Assembly: GCA_027475525.1 (NCBI GenBank)
Contig: JAMWFC010000037.1
Location: forward strand, 1,369,419-1,433,418
Reading direction: 5' to 3'
Source of the DNA: Macrolepiota albuminosa
Lineage: Eukaryota > Basidiomycota > Agaricomycetes > Agaricales > Agaricaceae
DNA: 64,000 nt
Shown here: positions 29,519 to 42,500 of the stretch, in pieces
Layout: each line of letters opens with the position of its first letter
Position numbering within the stretch: the first letter of the stretch is position 1
Program-made: the position numbers and the translations under genes
Notes under the pieces: model-generated
Databases searched by the model: none
Seen by the model: the letters and a program-made list of their open reading frames with translations, nothing else
What the model was told of the DNA's origin: nothing

Positions 29519-32432
29519 TCAACAGCCCTCAGGCATGAGCTTGTTCTTCGGCCATTGTTGATGGAAATCATCTCGCCACGTAGTAAGGTTCGCGTTCGTG
29601 TAAGCCTCCATGTACCTGTATAAGGATCCAAATTCTCAGGATCTCGAATGCAAACGAGATTAGTTGCGCGCACGTATTAATATATGTAGCAGTAGGGAAG
29701 TCTGGCGGGTCGCAACCAAGATTCTTAGCATTTGCAGGTTGGTAAACACGTATCCAGTCCACACGCATCGTCGCAGGCAGTTGGATATTTTCAAAGTCGA
29801 TGTCTCCAAAGTTGAACGAGAACCCGAGGTTCGCTATGATATACTACAAGATGTTGTCAAGCCAGTGAATTAATTATGAGACGAAGAAAATGTACCATAG
29901 GCTCCTGAGAGACTGCCCGCGGACCGATCTCTGTCAAATCATCCTGCGCGAGTCCGGCTTGCATTATTGTCCATGCGACCTCGCCATTGTTGATCCATGT
30001 GATGTACGCATTATCGAATCTGGATAATTCACTCAAAGTTCCTCATCGATTGCATTTAAACGAAGGATATAGGTACAGACCCTGGCTTATACTGGAACCC
30101 ATACACAGAGAAGCAGCCTGTGCCTCCCTCGTAACAATTCTGGTCGGTAAAGGAAAGACCACTAGTTGTTTGCTGGAAGGCACCTGTATGGATAGTAATA
30201 ATAAACATGAAGACACCATTGACTTCAAAGGCATGGACGCACCGCCTTTGTACGGATTTAACAAAGTGTTGTCTGGATTGGGGATGATAAGGTTATCAGT
30301 AGTATTAAGCCAGTCGTATTGTGCCTGTACAGGTATTAAATCAAGTCCTGCTGCTACAAAACGACGTATACGTACGTTAAAAGGCGCCCATTGTGCGGAC
30401 TGAGACACCTGACCCATCTGATTCGTGACGATTGCTTCGTAGATATCAATCTCAGGCGCCGCTCGTCCAACGTAGGTTCCATCAGTCCGGACTGGACCAG
30501 GATGTGACTCGCCTGTGCATGTGCAAGCGGCTAATCGAGTAGCGTAAGGTCAACCGAATGACGAAACGAGAAAACATGGCAAACATAAACGTTGTCCGGG
30601 TAGATAGGACTATCAAACAAGTCAGTGGGTGAATGAACAGGAATCAAGAGCGTGTGTGCACGTACTAGCTCATCGTTATTGGCTGGATCACCATTTTCAA
30701 CAGCAGCCAAAGGAGTTAGAGTACCAGGATGCGTTTGATTCGGAAGGGTGCCGACGTCGCAAGAATCATAAGAATATGGCCACTTAGCACTTGTCAGTAC
30801 TTTGCTAATACGGCGAGGATTCGCACAACTCACCATGCCTTCAAGGCTTGCACCGTAGCCAGCACGACCTGGAGTTCGTTAGTTGTGGAAGCAGAGACAC
30901 TTGCAAAGAGTGTACCTAGATTACCCATAGTCCAACTATATACGAAGTCTGAGCGAAAAAAAAGCAGGGGCAAAGTATCACTTACATAGCCGGCCAAAGA
31001 CCACTTCGAAAGAGGATGTCAGTGATTGACTAGCGCAGATAAAGGAACGAATGTACGAGACGGTGCTGTCACCAGGTAATGACACGTTGGCTATTAAAGT
31101 GATTGACTAGCGCAGATAAAGGAACGAATGTACGAGACGGTGCTGTCACCAGGTAATGACACGTTGGCTATTAATAAGGACAGAGGTTAAGTCTCACAGA
31201 AAGGAATTATTGGAAAAGTACATACCCTCTATTAGTCCTCCAGTGAAACAAAACTTATTCCTGGTACATGTCCAGCTGGACTATCTAGAGAAGCAAGAAA
31301 GTCTGAGCTCACCAAGTTTGTATCTAGTGTGATCGTATACAAATCAGGGGAATTCACATATAACGACGGACGGCGCCTACCATGCCAGACTTAAATGACA
31401 GGCCGTGGTTATTTTCAGGAAGGGCGGTCTCAAGTCTCAATTGCAAGTAACCGTCCTTAGTCGTAGCTACAACCAGCAGCTATGTCATTGCTAATCCACA
31501 CATCCTTAAACAAGCGCGGCTCACCGCCAGAAGGATCATACCATTCCAAATCACCCTAAAAACCAGGCACGAATATACAATGAGTCTCCCGCGCCAAGAC
31601 AACATCTATACATATTCTCACCGTCTGCCAATAATGCAGGTCCACAGCTTCCCAATATGGATCGTCGCCCGGATAAAACGTGCGCCCATCTGTGTTGAAC
31701 TCGTCAGAGAAAACGAGGTTCCAGTCCTCGCCGTTTATATAATCTGCCTTGGTGTACACTTCTTGAGGTGTTTCGAGGTCGATCAAGAAGGCCCAGTTTC
31801 CGGGCATTTCAGCGACCTGCCCCGTCGCGTTAATGCCTCCGAGATTGAAGCCTCCTTGTGTTGTTTGCACTCTGGCCATGAAGTGCGAGATGATCGGGTA
31901 GCCTGGTAGGTACCTAGGGTTAGAAGATACGGCCAAATGAGAGAAATCACTGACCAGCACTGAAAGCGGACGGAGTTGAGAAATGAGCATTATACAAGGC
32001 ATGAAAGGGGACGCACAAGAGAGTTAGGATTCCAATGGAAAGAAGAACGATACACCCAACGTTGGCAAGACTTCGCAATGAAAAGAAACCACTATGATCG
32101 CTCCATCTGTCTCTCTTCGGTGATGGATTATGTAGATGATCGTCGTCCTCCGGGGTGGTCAGTTCTACACCCCAGTGCTCTGGATCTGCCGGAAGCGAGT
32201 ACTAAGTCCTTCATTGTCAGTGAATCTGGTTTTAGGTGGTTTCTATTATTTATATACCTTTTCTGAAATAGACGCCTACGACTAGGTAAGTGTAATGGGT
32301 ACCATTAAAAGTTGTAATACGCACGGAGAACGCAGACTGGGGGTGGATAGCGTCAAGATTCGAGAGCAGACTGCTTGATGAGGCAGCTGATGATATGTTA
32401 GAGCGAATGTGCTTGGGTCGGGGGGGCAGCAT
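29519..32432 (-). CDS. KRE6/SKN1-type GH16 protein (beta-glucan synthesis-associated)
   Basis: A many-exon gene for a type II membrane protein of the SKN1/KRE6 branch of GH16, which acts in the secretory pathway in beta-1,6-glucan assembly. The likely start at 32432 gives a Ser-rich cytosolic tail. Next comes DPEHWGVELTTPEDD (about 32190-32130), a hydrophobic membrane anchor (about 32090-32000), and SDEFNTDGRTFYPGDDPYWEAVDLHYWQT (block around 31730-31625). GLWPAIWTMGNLG arises by joining exons near 31000 and 30930. The catalytic EIDIYEA motif lies at 30433-30453, and the C-terminal DWIRVYQP block and final RDDFHQQWPKNKL precede the TGA at 29521-29519. The glycosidase motif E-x-D-x-x-E is complete. 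A 77-bp duplication at 31021-31174 repeats an exon end and its splice donor. Exact exon edges were not all resolved. Confidence 0.85.
31021..31174. repeat. 77-bp perfect tandem duplication (10), inside the GH16 gene
   Basis: Bases 31021-31097 are repeated at 31098-31174. On the minus strand the unit holds the end of the NVSLPGDSTV exon, its GT donor and part of the intron. Confidence 0.97.
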
Positions 32433-33137
32433 TCCTTCTCGTCACAGATGTTGCCGACGTTGTTGTACTTCGAAAGAAAGAAAGAGACGAGTTGGGGAAA
32501 GACGGTAGTTGGGGAGAAAGATGAAAGCTGTGGATGAGCATGGGAACGAATGGATAGAAAGATAGATGGTGGCAACGAGAGATTGATACGGCGACAAATC
32601 CATTGTCAATCCGTCGTCACAGATATCATCACTGTCCACAGTCCTCTGATGCCTGATATAGCCAAAGAGGCGCTGCTCCGCATGTCATGGAACAATAAGA
32701 AAAACATAGAGCGCGTTACTCTGTCAGATATTCGTCCTGTTGGGTTGTAGTCCTTCCAAGTGATACGATGACATTTTTATTTCGAGTTGCATCAAGTTGC
32801 AGATAGATAAAGCTTTTCCATGAAAGAGTTGTATCTCGGAACTGCTAAACTTCCTCCATGAATTGTCGCAAGTAACGTAACTGAGCTGGATATGATCGAC
32901 GACATACCTTCTCAGGATGTGACGTATTCATGTACCTCGTCGCAACGGATGCATTGATGTGACACGTCCAATGCCGAGTAGATCATCCCAAATATGACTC
33001 AATTTCCGCCGCGGTTATCACGATCGCTTGTGCTCCACAACTGACAATAGTACAATTATGAATTTTTCCCTCCAACACCCTCTTTAAATCACAAAATATG
33101 TATGAAAGCACTGATAATGATATGTGAAAAATTTCTT
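32433..33137. other. Intergenic, no gene seen
   Basis: Upstream of the GH16 gene and downstream of adenylosuccinate lyase. It should hold the GH16 promoter and the ADE13 terminator. Confidence 0.5.
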
Positions 33138-35131
33138 TTACACAGACAATTCAACTTTCTTGCTCTGATGGATCGCCTCTTGCAACTCCTTGGGAGCCAA
33201 GGCAGGCACAACCCAGTCCTTCAAGAACGCGTCCACTTGTTCGGGAGCGCGTCCGATGAAGCTCGCAGGGTCCAAGAGCGCGTCGAGATGGCCTTTGATG
33301 GGGTCAAAGTACGGGTCGCGACGAATGCGATCGATCAAATCATTGTCGAGCCCGAGGTTCTTCACTTGGTGTGCTGCCTCGTGTGACAGCACCTATCCAC
33401 ACCAAATTCATGAGTTCATAGTTAACGCGATACAAAGCGGGGAAATGCTGACCCTGATATGCTCGTGGGCCTCTTGACGGTCTCCGCCGCTTTTAACCAT
33501 AGCCATGATGACGTTTTCCGTTGCCATGAAAGGCAGTTCCTGCGAGATGCGTTTCTCGATGACCTTGGGGTACACCACCAATCCCTCTGACACGTTCTGG
33601 AGCGTCGACAGCACGATATCGGCCGTTAAGAACGCCTCAGGGAGCGTGATACGGCGGTTTGCACTGAGAAAGGTAATCCATCATTCCCGTCAAAATGAAA
33701 AATCAAGGGGCGTGTACCTATCGTCGAGAGTGCGCTCGAACCACTGGACACCGGATGTCATGAGCGCATTTTGGTGGAGGACCATGAGGTGCCGGGAGAG
33801 ACTGCACACGCGTTCGCAGCGCATGGGGTTCCTTTTGTATGCCATCGCGGAGGACCCGATCTGTGTCGACTCGAACGGCTCCTCCATTTCCTGTACGGTA
33901 TGCGAATGAGACTACGGTGCCATGATAGAACCATGAGATAACCACCTTCAAGTTGGCCAACAGCCGAATGTCTGTCGCGATTTTGTGCGCAGTCGCGCCG
34001 AGCGACGCGAGGGGAGCAAGGACGTCAATGTCGACCTTGCGTGAATACGTCTGCGACGTCACCGGATAGGCATACGAGAATCCTGAGAGCTCCGTGACCC
34101 TCTTATCGAGAGTCTCCACCTGTTCCGGCATAACAATTTGATATCATCCATTCGATAAAGTGAAATCAACGATACCTTTTGGTGGTCCCCATCAAACAAC
34201 GCCAAGAAGCTAGCTTGGGTTCCTGTCGTTCCCTTGACACCACGGAAGCCAAGATCATCGCGTGCGCGTTGGATGTTTCGAAGGTCCCAAAGGAGCTCTT
34301 GGATCCATAACGTCGCGCGCTTGCCGACGGTTGTGAGTTGTGCGGGCTGGAAGTGTGTGAATCCGAGTGTGGGGAGCGCACGGTATTCTTCTGCGAAAGC
34401 AGAAAGGCGCGAGATGAGTACGGCGAGGGAGTTGATGAGGTACGTCAAGCCAGTGCGCAAGAAGATCAGGTCTGCGTTACTATACTCACAGATAGTTCTT
34501 TGAGATCACCACGATGAAATACAAAATAAAGGTTGGACGTACTCTGTCACGTAGCAGGAAGTAGCCCCGAGGCTGTAGGCCAGCGGGAGTGAGACATGGA
34601 TCTGTATTTCACGGAAACACGCACTGAATGATTCCCGCAGCAGCGGGAGCGACAACGCCAAAAGTGTGGACATGAGCCATAACATCATGGCGGCGTTTCT
34701 TCTCTTCCTGCGCCGCAGTCTCAAATTGCTCAGGGGTCAAATGCTACATAGATCAAAGGTCAGACAGTAACTGAAACGATGATCTGAAAAGCTGGAAAGG
34801 GACGGACAAGGTTCGCCTTCATTTGTTCGATCGCCTCTTCAGAGATAGGCAGGCCCAACTCTCGTTCCGCAATGGCGAGATTAAGCCAGAGTGCACGCCA
34901 AGTATAAAACCTGTTCTACAAACACGACAATGCGACAAGAGATGGATCTGAATCTCTTCATTCGCTACATAAACATACGCACTGCAGGCGAGAAAAGGTG
35001 CGCCATTTCTTTACTGGCATAACGACTGCCAAACGCGAGATCAGGATCAGAAACTGTATATGATCATAGGATCAAAGAGACAAAACGCCGAACCTCGACA
35101 ATGGAGTCGTGTAAGTGTTGAATGCTTCCAT
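33138..35131 (-). CDS. ADE13: Adenylosuccinate lyase
   Basis: Cytosolic enzyme of purine synthesis that splits SAICAR to AICAR plus fumarate and adenylosuccinate to AMP plus fumarate. The start at 35131 ([11 protein letters not shown]) is followed by short exons covering [14 protein letters not shown] and [20 protein letters not shown]. Next come [11 protein letters not shown] and [15 protein letters not shown], then [32 protein letters not shown] and a large exon ending [13 protein letters not shown]. The fumarase/aspartase superfamily signature [11 protein letters not shown] lies at about 33826-33858. The last exons hold [16 protein letters not shown] and a C-terminus ending KVELSV before the stop at 33138. 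At roughly 480 residues in at least eight exons, the size and all landmark blocks match the eukaryotic enzyme. It appears intact. Confidence 0.93.
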
Positions 35132-35413
35132 TCTTGCAAAAGACAAAAGGTTTAAAGAGTACTGGAGAACAAAATTTCGGACTCGCTCGGACTGGCCGAA
35201 TCGGGTTAATCTTTCGATGAGAGATCACATGACGTTATAATAATTGCCACGTGATTGTACAGCCACACGACCAGTATTAAAACACTGTTGTTACAATTGT
35301 ACGGAGGCGACTACATGGAAATACAGCAGGGTGGTAGACAAATATTACATATCCTGTGTGAGGGGAGTGATAGAGAAAAATCCCTCTGATATAGTTGAAA
35401 ACAGTCAGGGGGG

Positions 35414-36030
35414 TTATGAAAATGAGCCGTGGATCAACGCATCCCAAGCACTTTTTGACTCCAACTTCTCCATAAATTTCGTTCTGGGCGTACCACACCC
35501 GGAGCCACTAGCACTCCTAACAGACAGAGCAGGCCCGCTGTCCGGAGCGCCGCGTGGATTCGGTGCGTGTAATGTGGACGCAGCCTGCGGATCAGAGACA
35601 ACTGATGGAGGCAGCGCCAAGACCGGCGGGCACTCATCAGTCGGAGACGCTGTCTGTGCGCTACCGCTGTGGGGAGAGTACGGCGCAGAAGAAGGGGCTG
35701 AGCCAGGAGAACCCGAAGGCCACATGTGCTCCCTGGCATGGTCCTACATGTGATGCCGCCACATATCAAGGTGAGGTGTGTGAAGGGGTGACCAGGTGAC
35801 GTACTTACGGAATGGCCCAGCCGAGAGGGCGTATGAGGGAAATGCACTCCTCGGGAAAATAAACAATCAGGAGGATGGATGGGGGTTGTGTGTGGAGGCG
35901 GTGGGGGCAGCCCGGGAGTGCCTGGGCTGCCGAACGTCGAGGGGTGTGCTGGACTTGCAGTGCCAGACGGAGAATGAGACGAAGGTGTGAACGGACGTTT
36001 CTTGAGTGACGAGCGGCCGCATAACCAACC
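35414..36030 (-). CDS. Ser/Pro-rich disordered protein with conserved C-terminal tail (5' end unresolved)
   Basis: Two exons can be joined in frame. One is about 36010-35812, encoding SSLKKRPFTPSSHSPSG, then a Gly/Pro-rich run and HTPSRLGHS. The intron 35811-35748 follows, and the second exon starts DHAREHMWPSG and ends ESKSAWDALIHGSFS with TAA at 35416-35414. The product is mostly Ser, Pro, Ala and Gly and so probably disordered. The aromatic, amphipathic tail SAWDALIHGSF is the only compact motif. I found no in-frame ATG just upstream, so one or more 5' exons are missing from this model. It may be a regulatory or phosphorylated protein; I do not assign a function. Confidence 0.5.
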
Positions 36031-37098
36031 AATCAGACATTCAGTAATGACAACAACGCACCGGCCCCAAAATGCTGCCTAATGCAAGCCTCAGGCTCAA
36101 TGCCTCCTTGTGCTGGATGTTCCGGTTGACGTGGCTGGGATCGTGCTCTGCGTGTTTCTCATGCGGCCCGTGTGGCAGCTCTGGCGAATGATCCTGGGTC
36201 CGCGACGGCTGTCATGAGCCCTTGGGTCAGCTAAGCCGAGACAAGTGTCTCTGAGCGCACCATCGACGACGATGAGAAGAGCGTGTAGAGACAAAACAAT
36301 TTCAATAGGGGTGAGGCTGTTGTGGCAGAGAACAAGAAAATTGTGCACGTTGCTGAGAACCAACGTCAATGTCATCAGCAACCAGAGACATCATGTGCAT
36401 AAGCAATTGTAAAGTCGCTAAATCCGGAAATACCCCGCATTTACCCCATACTTTTACCACAGCTCGCAGAAAAAATGCTGGAAGGGCCACACAATGCACG
36501 TCTGGACACGCAGCGGGCCAGGTCCGTGGACCCACTATGTTGGAGTCAACGTTGTATTTACTTAGGCTTCATGTTTGCGTCATGGAGTGTAACAATGCAG
36601 AAATGTCCATTGGAGCAGGAACGCCGATTGCGTAATGTTGATTATAGCTTGCCAGGCTGAGTTACGCCACAAAGACGTTATAACTCTGTTCTAATGATGT
36701 TATGGAATACGCGAAATACATGATTAACTTTGATAAATGACTACAACATAGATACATGTACTTTCAACCTTTCGTAGATGAAAAAGAAACAAGAGCATCA
36801 TATAAATAACAATCCACATGTCTAACTTTACTTTACAACGTCTCCACGTCCATTAATACAAAATTTCACAGCTGAGAAAAGGGAGAACCACCAATGGATG
36901 AGAAATTCTTCATGCTCCGGTCCTTATTCCTTTTCTGGACATCGACGTGATGGTTTGTTCTAGCCACGTATATTCACAACGAATGGTAGACCCGAAGATA
37001 ATCAGCGACAAATTTGTAGCCGCGGCCGCATGAAGGGAACAAACGGATGGATAAAGTTATTACTGCGTGGTCTAGTCTCAAAAGTGAGTACTCCGGAT
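36031..37098. other. No gene resolved
   Basis: About 1 kb. It may include 5' exons of the Ser/Pro-rich gene, but no conserved block supports one. Confidence 0.4.
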
Positions 37099-38076
37099 TC
37101 AAGATGCTGAATCTCGGTCGTAGCCTAAGATTTCAGCGAGGAGATCCTGTGGAGTGGGTTTCTGTGACACGACATGCACATGGATATGAAGCACATCCCG
37201 AAGAAACGCGGCTGTAACCGATCCGATTGCAGCAACTCTTGCGGTGGGTATCGATGGTCCTTTAAGAGATTGAACAGATTCAAAGTTGAAGTGATTGCCC
37301 AAGATTGGAGTTACAAACTCTGCGACGGAAGGAGCAAAATGCACTATCCACCACCGGTGAAATGCTAAAGCCCGATGCCTCAGAAGACCAGATCAGAGAG
37401 CATGCAAAGAGTTTACAAAACCTGTGTCGGCCTGACTAAGAGCTTGCTCCAGATCCGCCTCAAAAGTCCGTGAACCTTGAGTCTCGTAGACCTTCACGGA
37501 ACGAAGCTCGATGCCTGCCTCCCCGAGTATCGATGGGAGCGTCTCACGATTCTTATCTCCAGTGAGATACAGGAGGCGTTTTGGCTTTACAGGCAGCCCC
37601 AGGATAAACTCAGCAAGGCGTTCACCGGTCCCTGACGATTCGCCGCAGATAACCTCAGGACTATACGGAGTTCGACCATAGGTTTGACGCACTTGGTCTA
37701 GAGAGGACGCGGTAGCTTGTCCAACGACGTAGAATGGAGTTGATGACCAGCTGCTGTCTGCGGGCACCAGGGCATAAGGTAGATTAAACGGATTAGGAAA
37801 TATCAAACCTTTGCCTATGCCTCCTGACGAACCTATCAGGAGGTCACCTACAACACTTTTCCAAACTTCACAGGACCTGGCACTCGTAATGATAACTCCG
37901 TCAATATCTTCCGTCCTAGGCCCACTCCTCATGATATCCTTGAGAGTCGGAAGATTTGTCGAGATAGTTTCGAGAACAGGCACTGATATCGCATGATACC
38001 CTGCCTCCGCAAAAGTCATTTGATATCGATCTTCATGGCCATGGGAAGGAGCTCTGAGAAGCAATACATTGGCCAT
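37099..38076 (-). CDS. HEM4: Uroporphyrinogen-III synthase
   Basis: Converts hydroxymethylbilane to uroporphyrinogen III in heme and siroheme synthesis, in the cytosol. The start at 38076 (MANVLLLRAPSHGHEDRY) is preferred over an in-frame ATG 69 bases upstream, because it matches the family's N-terminus and leaves an 80-bp divergent promoter. Exon 1 covers the first domain and crossover (SVPVLETI; DGVIITSARSCEVW; FYVVGQATASSL) and the beginning of the second lobe (PKRLLYLTGDKNRETL; VKVYETQG). It ends near 37422 at a GT donor after ADT. Exon 2 (about 37367-37099) encodes WWIVHFAPSVAEF, then ARVAAIGSVTAAFL and the end. Length is about 300 residues with the typical two-lobe HEM4 layout. Confidence 0.9.
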
Positions 38077-38156
38077 ACTGTTTCTCGGGTGGTTGTTTGA
38101 GTCAAGTAATTGTTTGGCAACGATAGCCAAGCCAAGCACTGTCAAGATTTACCCGA
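38077..38156. promoter_or_regulatory. 80-bp divergent promoter of HEM4 and the citrate carrier
   Basis: Only 80 bases separate the two start codons (38076 minus, 38157 plus), so both 5' leaders and all core promoter elements must overlap here or extend into the opposite gene. I did not recognise a TATA box. Confidence 0.7.
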
Positions 38157-39532
38157 ATGGCTGAAGCCGATCTTTCTCCGAAAAAACATCCAACCACTTC
38201 TTTCCGTCATGGTTCAAAAGGAGAATCCTATTCACTCGCTGTAAGTAAGTCATCGTCACCCTTTTCTCATGCCTCGATCTAATAGTCGAGATTAGGTTTG
38301 CCGGCGCAACAGCTGGAGCCGTTGAAGCGTGAGTCTGCCGAGCATCTTACAAGGCGAAAGTCTGTTGATGGACTTGGTCAACCAGATTCATCACATATCC
38401 AACGGAATTTGTAAAGACACGGTCTCAGTTTAGTGGAAAAGTGAGCTCCGATTGTTTGTAGTATTTTTGCCCGAAGAGTGTTCACATTCGGCGCGACATA
38501 GAAACAAGGCCCAATTGCAATCATCAAAGAGACTCTTCAAACCAAAGGAATCACAGGATTGTACTCTGGATGCTCAGCGTTAGTGGTGGGAAATGCCTTG
38601 AAGGCTGGTGTACGATTCGTCAGTTATGATCACTTCAAGCAAATGTTAGCAGACGACCAGGTGTGTTGTAGCTTGTCTTGTCGTTTTTGTCGCGCGTACT
38701 CACGCGTTTTTCAGGGCAAAGTCAGTGCACCTCGCAGTCTTGTTGCTGGTCTCGGAGCGGGTATGATGGAGGCTCTCTTTGCCGTTACGCCATCGGAAAC
38801 CATCAAGTCAGTGTACCTCAAATCGTTCTGAAGTATAATCAAATCTTACATCCACAGAACGAAACTCATCGATGACGCCAAACGGCCGAACCCACAATAT
38901 CGCGGATTGATACACGGAACTGGTATGATCATTCGCCAAGAAGGTATCAGTGGGGTTTATAGAGGACTTTTCCCCGTGGTGCGTTTCACGAACTCTTGTC
39001 TATCATCAACTATCCTTACGGACGCGTCGTAGATGATGCGACAAGGAGCCAACTCTGCTGTGCGGTTCACGACATACTCGACCTTGAAGCAATTCGTCCA
39101 AGGGACTGTCCGACCGGGTCAAACTCTTCCGAGTACTATCACCTTCCTCATCGGTGGCGTTGCTGGACTTGTCACGGTATACACCACTATGCCTTTCGAG
39201 TTCGTCTACCCCCTGCTTCTGCTTCTTTCCTGTAACTGACATCGATGTGCATTCTTGCAGTGTTATTAAAACGAGAATGCAGTCACTAGAAGCACGATCA
39301 CAATACCGCAATTCTTTCCACTGCGCGTATCGCATATTCACAGAAGAGGGCATCCTGCGGTTCTGGACCGGAACGACACCTCGGCTGACACGACTTGTGG
39401 TGAGTAGCCTCCTGGTGTCTGCGTACCGTACCTTTCATTAATGAATCCCCCTTTTTCCAGTTAAGTGGTGGTATTGTTTTCACCGTATATGAGAAAATCA
39501 TCAAAATCATCGGTGGCAGGGAATCCTCATGA
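38157..39532 (+). CDS. CTP1: Mitochondrial tricarboxylate (citrate) carrier
   Basis: Inner-membrane carrier exchanging mitochondrial citrate for malate or another tricarboxylate, which supplies cytosolic acetyl-CoA. Exons 38157-38240, 38291-38328, 38386-38440, 38502-38660, 38715-38806, 38858-38978, 39033-39199, 39261-39399 and 39461-39532 join to 927 bases, 308 residues plus TGA, with all junctions in frame. The three mitochondrial-carrier signatures are all present: PTEFVKTR in repeat 1, PSETIKTK in repeat 2 (across an intron) and PFDVIKTR in repeat 3 (across an intron). The six-helix, threefold layout is complete. GLYSGCSALVVGNALKAGVRF and GANSAVRF are typical of the CTP1 subgroup. The N-terminal 30 residues are hydrophilic and lack a cleavable presequence. 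Confidence 0.93.
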
Positions 39533-42500
39533 ATATACCTTTTGGATGGTTTGGCTTGGAAGTAAACTGTGTACTCTGCCGTAGGTGGTCACTCGTTCAT
39601 CTAAATCCTAATGTAATGGCTGCTTGCGACCAATGCGAGTGCCTGCCCCATCTTAATCTAGTGCTTCCGATGGTGTCAAGTAGATATATCTCACAAAAGA
39701 TTTCGTGGGATAAATACTAATACATTTTCTTACTCTTTTAAAGATTTTCACCTGCACGTGGATGCATATCCTGTCCCTTTCCCAAAATCCAACTGCGATT
39801 GCAGCTGTAGATATTTCGTTTGCGCTCACAAGTGTACATCTTGAGAGATGTATTCACAAGAGACTTGAGAAGTTGGGCTAAAAAAAATCAGCATGGGATA
39901 GAATCCAAAATGATAACTTGCACTGCAGGTTGGCCAATATGACACATCTATATCTTGCTTTTCCAGTGTTGGACACATTTTCCAGCACCATGTCTCATGC
40001 GAACATTAACAAGTGTCCCAGAGGCTTGGCAAAGGCGACCAAAGGACGAAAAGTTCATTCTCTACAGATGCCCACACAAAAATTCTGGGTGAGTCTCTGA
40101 CATGGTGACCCATACCAGCGAATGAAAAAGAAAACGCATCGAGTGAGATCAACACTTTAAAGCAGCTGCAAGAGCTTTCACAACACAACATAGTAATCTG
40201 CAGAAACTTGTGCCCCATGTTCAAGAGTGATCGTCGGGCAAATGAAGTTTAGGCACGCTCAGGCCTTGCGAGCGGCACATGCAAGAGCAGGTCCTTGCCT
40301 TATACGAGAGGCACGAGTTGTTGTAGTACGTTACGTCCAGAGAAAGAAAAAGAAAGGAAAGAATGTCGAAGCTGGTATAAATATGGGAGAGCGAAGTCGT
40401 AAACAGACGTAAATAACTAATCTCGAGGAAGTTGTGAATGCACCAGCAATACAGAGGAGATAGATTGGGGAAATCTGTCGTTCTTCGATATTTGGAGCTG
40501 TCATAATATATGGATCTACTGGATTCCTGCAGTTAATGCGAACTCGACATCCAAATGAGGCAACCTTTCTTGATAAGATAAGATTTTGCTAGGCGCCGAG
40601 GCGCTTATATTTTGTGTTCGAAAGTCACTTCTGTCCCTGCACTAACCCTGCACTAAAAATCTTCGTCGTAAATTCAGACATCAAATGAATGAGAGTTTGG
40701 TCCGCGCTGCGAAACAAAGGCAAACATGTCGAAGAGTGGATAAACCCTATTCTTTCTGCCCCTAAAGAGAAAACATTTGACTGTCCTCGATACGGGCTTC
40801 CTATGGTTGTTCCCTCATCTATCATGTGGTCAACACTTTGAATCGGACGACCCCGCATGCTTTGTTTAATAGGCAGGTGACGTCGTCAGCCTATGCGCAC
40901 TCTCGGTTTGTAAACCATATTATCCTTGAGAGTCCGGTTTTCAGCCAGCTCATAAGGTTAATGACCACCATAAACGGGCTCGCTACTCTTTCCTCTCCAG
41001 AGCCCGATCGCATGGATTCACGTGGATATTGACCTAATTGCAGCAATCCTCCGCGCCCTCAGAGGTTGGTCCGTTGTGAACAAAATAATCACTGCTTCTG
41101 TGTTTCTCTTCTCCCACATCGCACCACACATCGCACCTGTAGAACACATGTCCGGCCACTTCTCCGCAAGATTTAGCATCGAATTCCTGACGTTACAGAG
41201 TTAGTATTGCGGAAGAAAAGCTCTGAAGGTCAACGGAAACCGAGCTGCGCAATTTGCTAACTCGGTCGGTTTGGAGGCCCAAAGGTCGAGGAGATGAAAA
41301 AGAGGATAGGAAAATGTCCATTGATGCTATTATAAGGCGGTGATAGAAGAGACTGGCCATGAGGACTAATGAACGAGGCTGCGCGATATGAACTTGTCGA
41401 GGTTTTCGTGCCATCTTTGAAAGTTTGCATTTCGGCTTCGACGTCTTCCAATAGAAGCTGGAAATAGAAGAACAATTCGAGAGACCCGCAGTAGTCACCA
41501 ACCCATATTTTTATGTTTTCGCCCTTGTTTTACTATATTCACATTAATAATACGTCATATGTACCTAACTATGCATTATGCTCTTGTCCTTGCTGGATCT
41601 CAGTACTATGGGGAATTTATTGTTGCTCACATACTCTACAGTGCAGCCAGGTGTATAAGTAGTTACATTGTCTGCGATACATAGTCAACACCTTATTTTA
41701 CCTCCCCCATCTTGTCCTTTCAACTGTAAAATGGTAATGAACATGTGCCTGAGTAGAAGTTAAACGTTAAAGTACGGGACTGAAATTGTCACTGATCTCC
41801 GCCTTGAAGAATTTCTGTTCCGAGGACGTAATGTATCGTGCTATCTTCGTCATCTTTGTAGTTCAACGAGCTGCAGTGTTCAACAAGAAACGTCTCTCAT
41901 GCCTTCGACAACAAGACGCCTGCCTTGCAACGTTTGGTATACATATTCTGTCGACGTGGCAGTCAAAGCACTCAGCGATTCCGTTTAGGTGAAATTCATC
42001 TGCGGAGATAATCGATCAGATTCCAAGGTACGCTTTCATACGAACAGCAGACCAGACCAGCTCAAGAGGCCCACTTATACTTCTTTGGCTGACCAGTGTT
42101 AATGATCCGCTAACTTCAGATGTTTCTCTTAAGAAATTGCCCTCACTTCGGTAATGGCACGAATGAAATACTTATCGAACACCACAGTTTATACTTCCTG
42201 CGGGTTTCGCAAGAATCGGCTGGGTCAACTGCTAGCTCAAAAGTACTGGGTCTAATACGAGAGCCCTAAGCTATAGGTGCAGTTATGGTCAACTTATACA
42301 TTTTCACGCGCCGTGGATGGATCGACACGATTTTGCCCTCAAATGATCGTTCCCCGTACATGCATACCATCAATGATCAAGCTTTGAGAGGGCATCTTAA
42401 CTTAGGAAACGACCTTCCTTCTTCCCATCCTCTACTAGCTTATAAGAAAGCTTACGGGAATGGCTCACTCGCCTTTCCATCAACATTATTATATCACGAA

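Noticed and set aside
38145..38145. Upstream in-frame ATG for HEM4
   Set aside because: It adds 23 residues that do not fit the family N-terminus and would leave only 11 bases to the citrate-carrier start.
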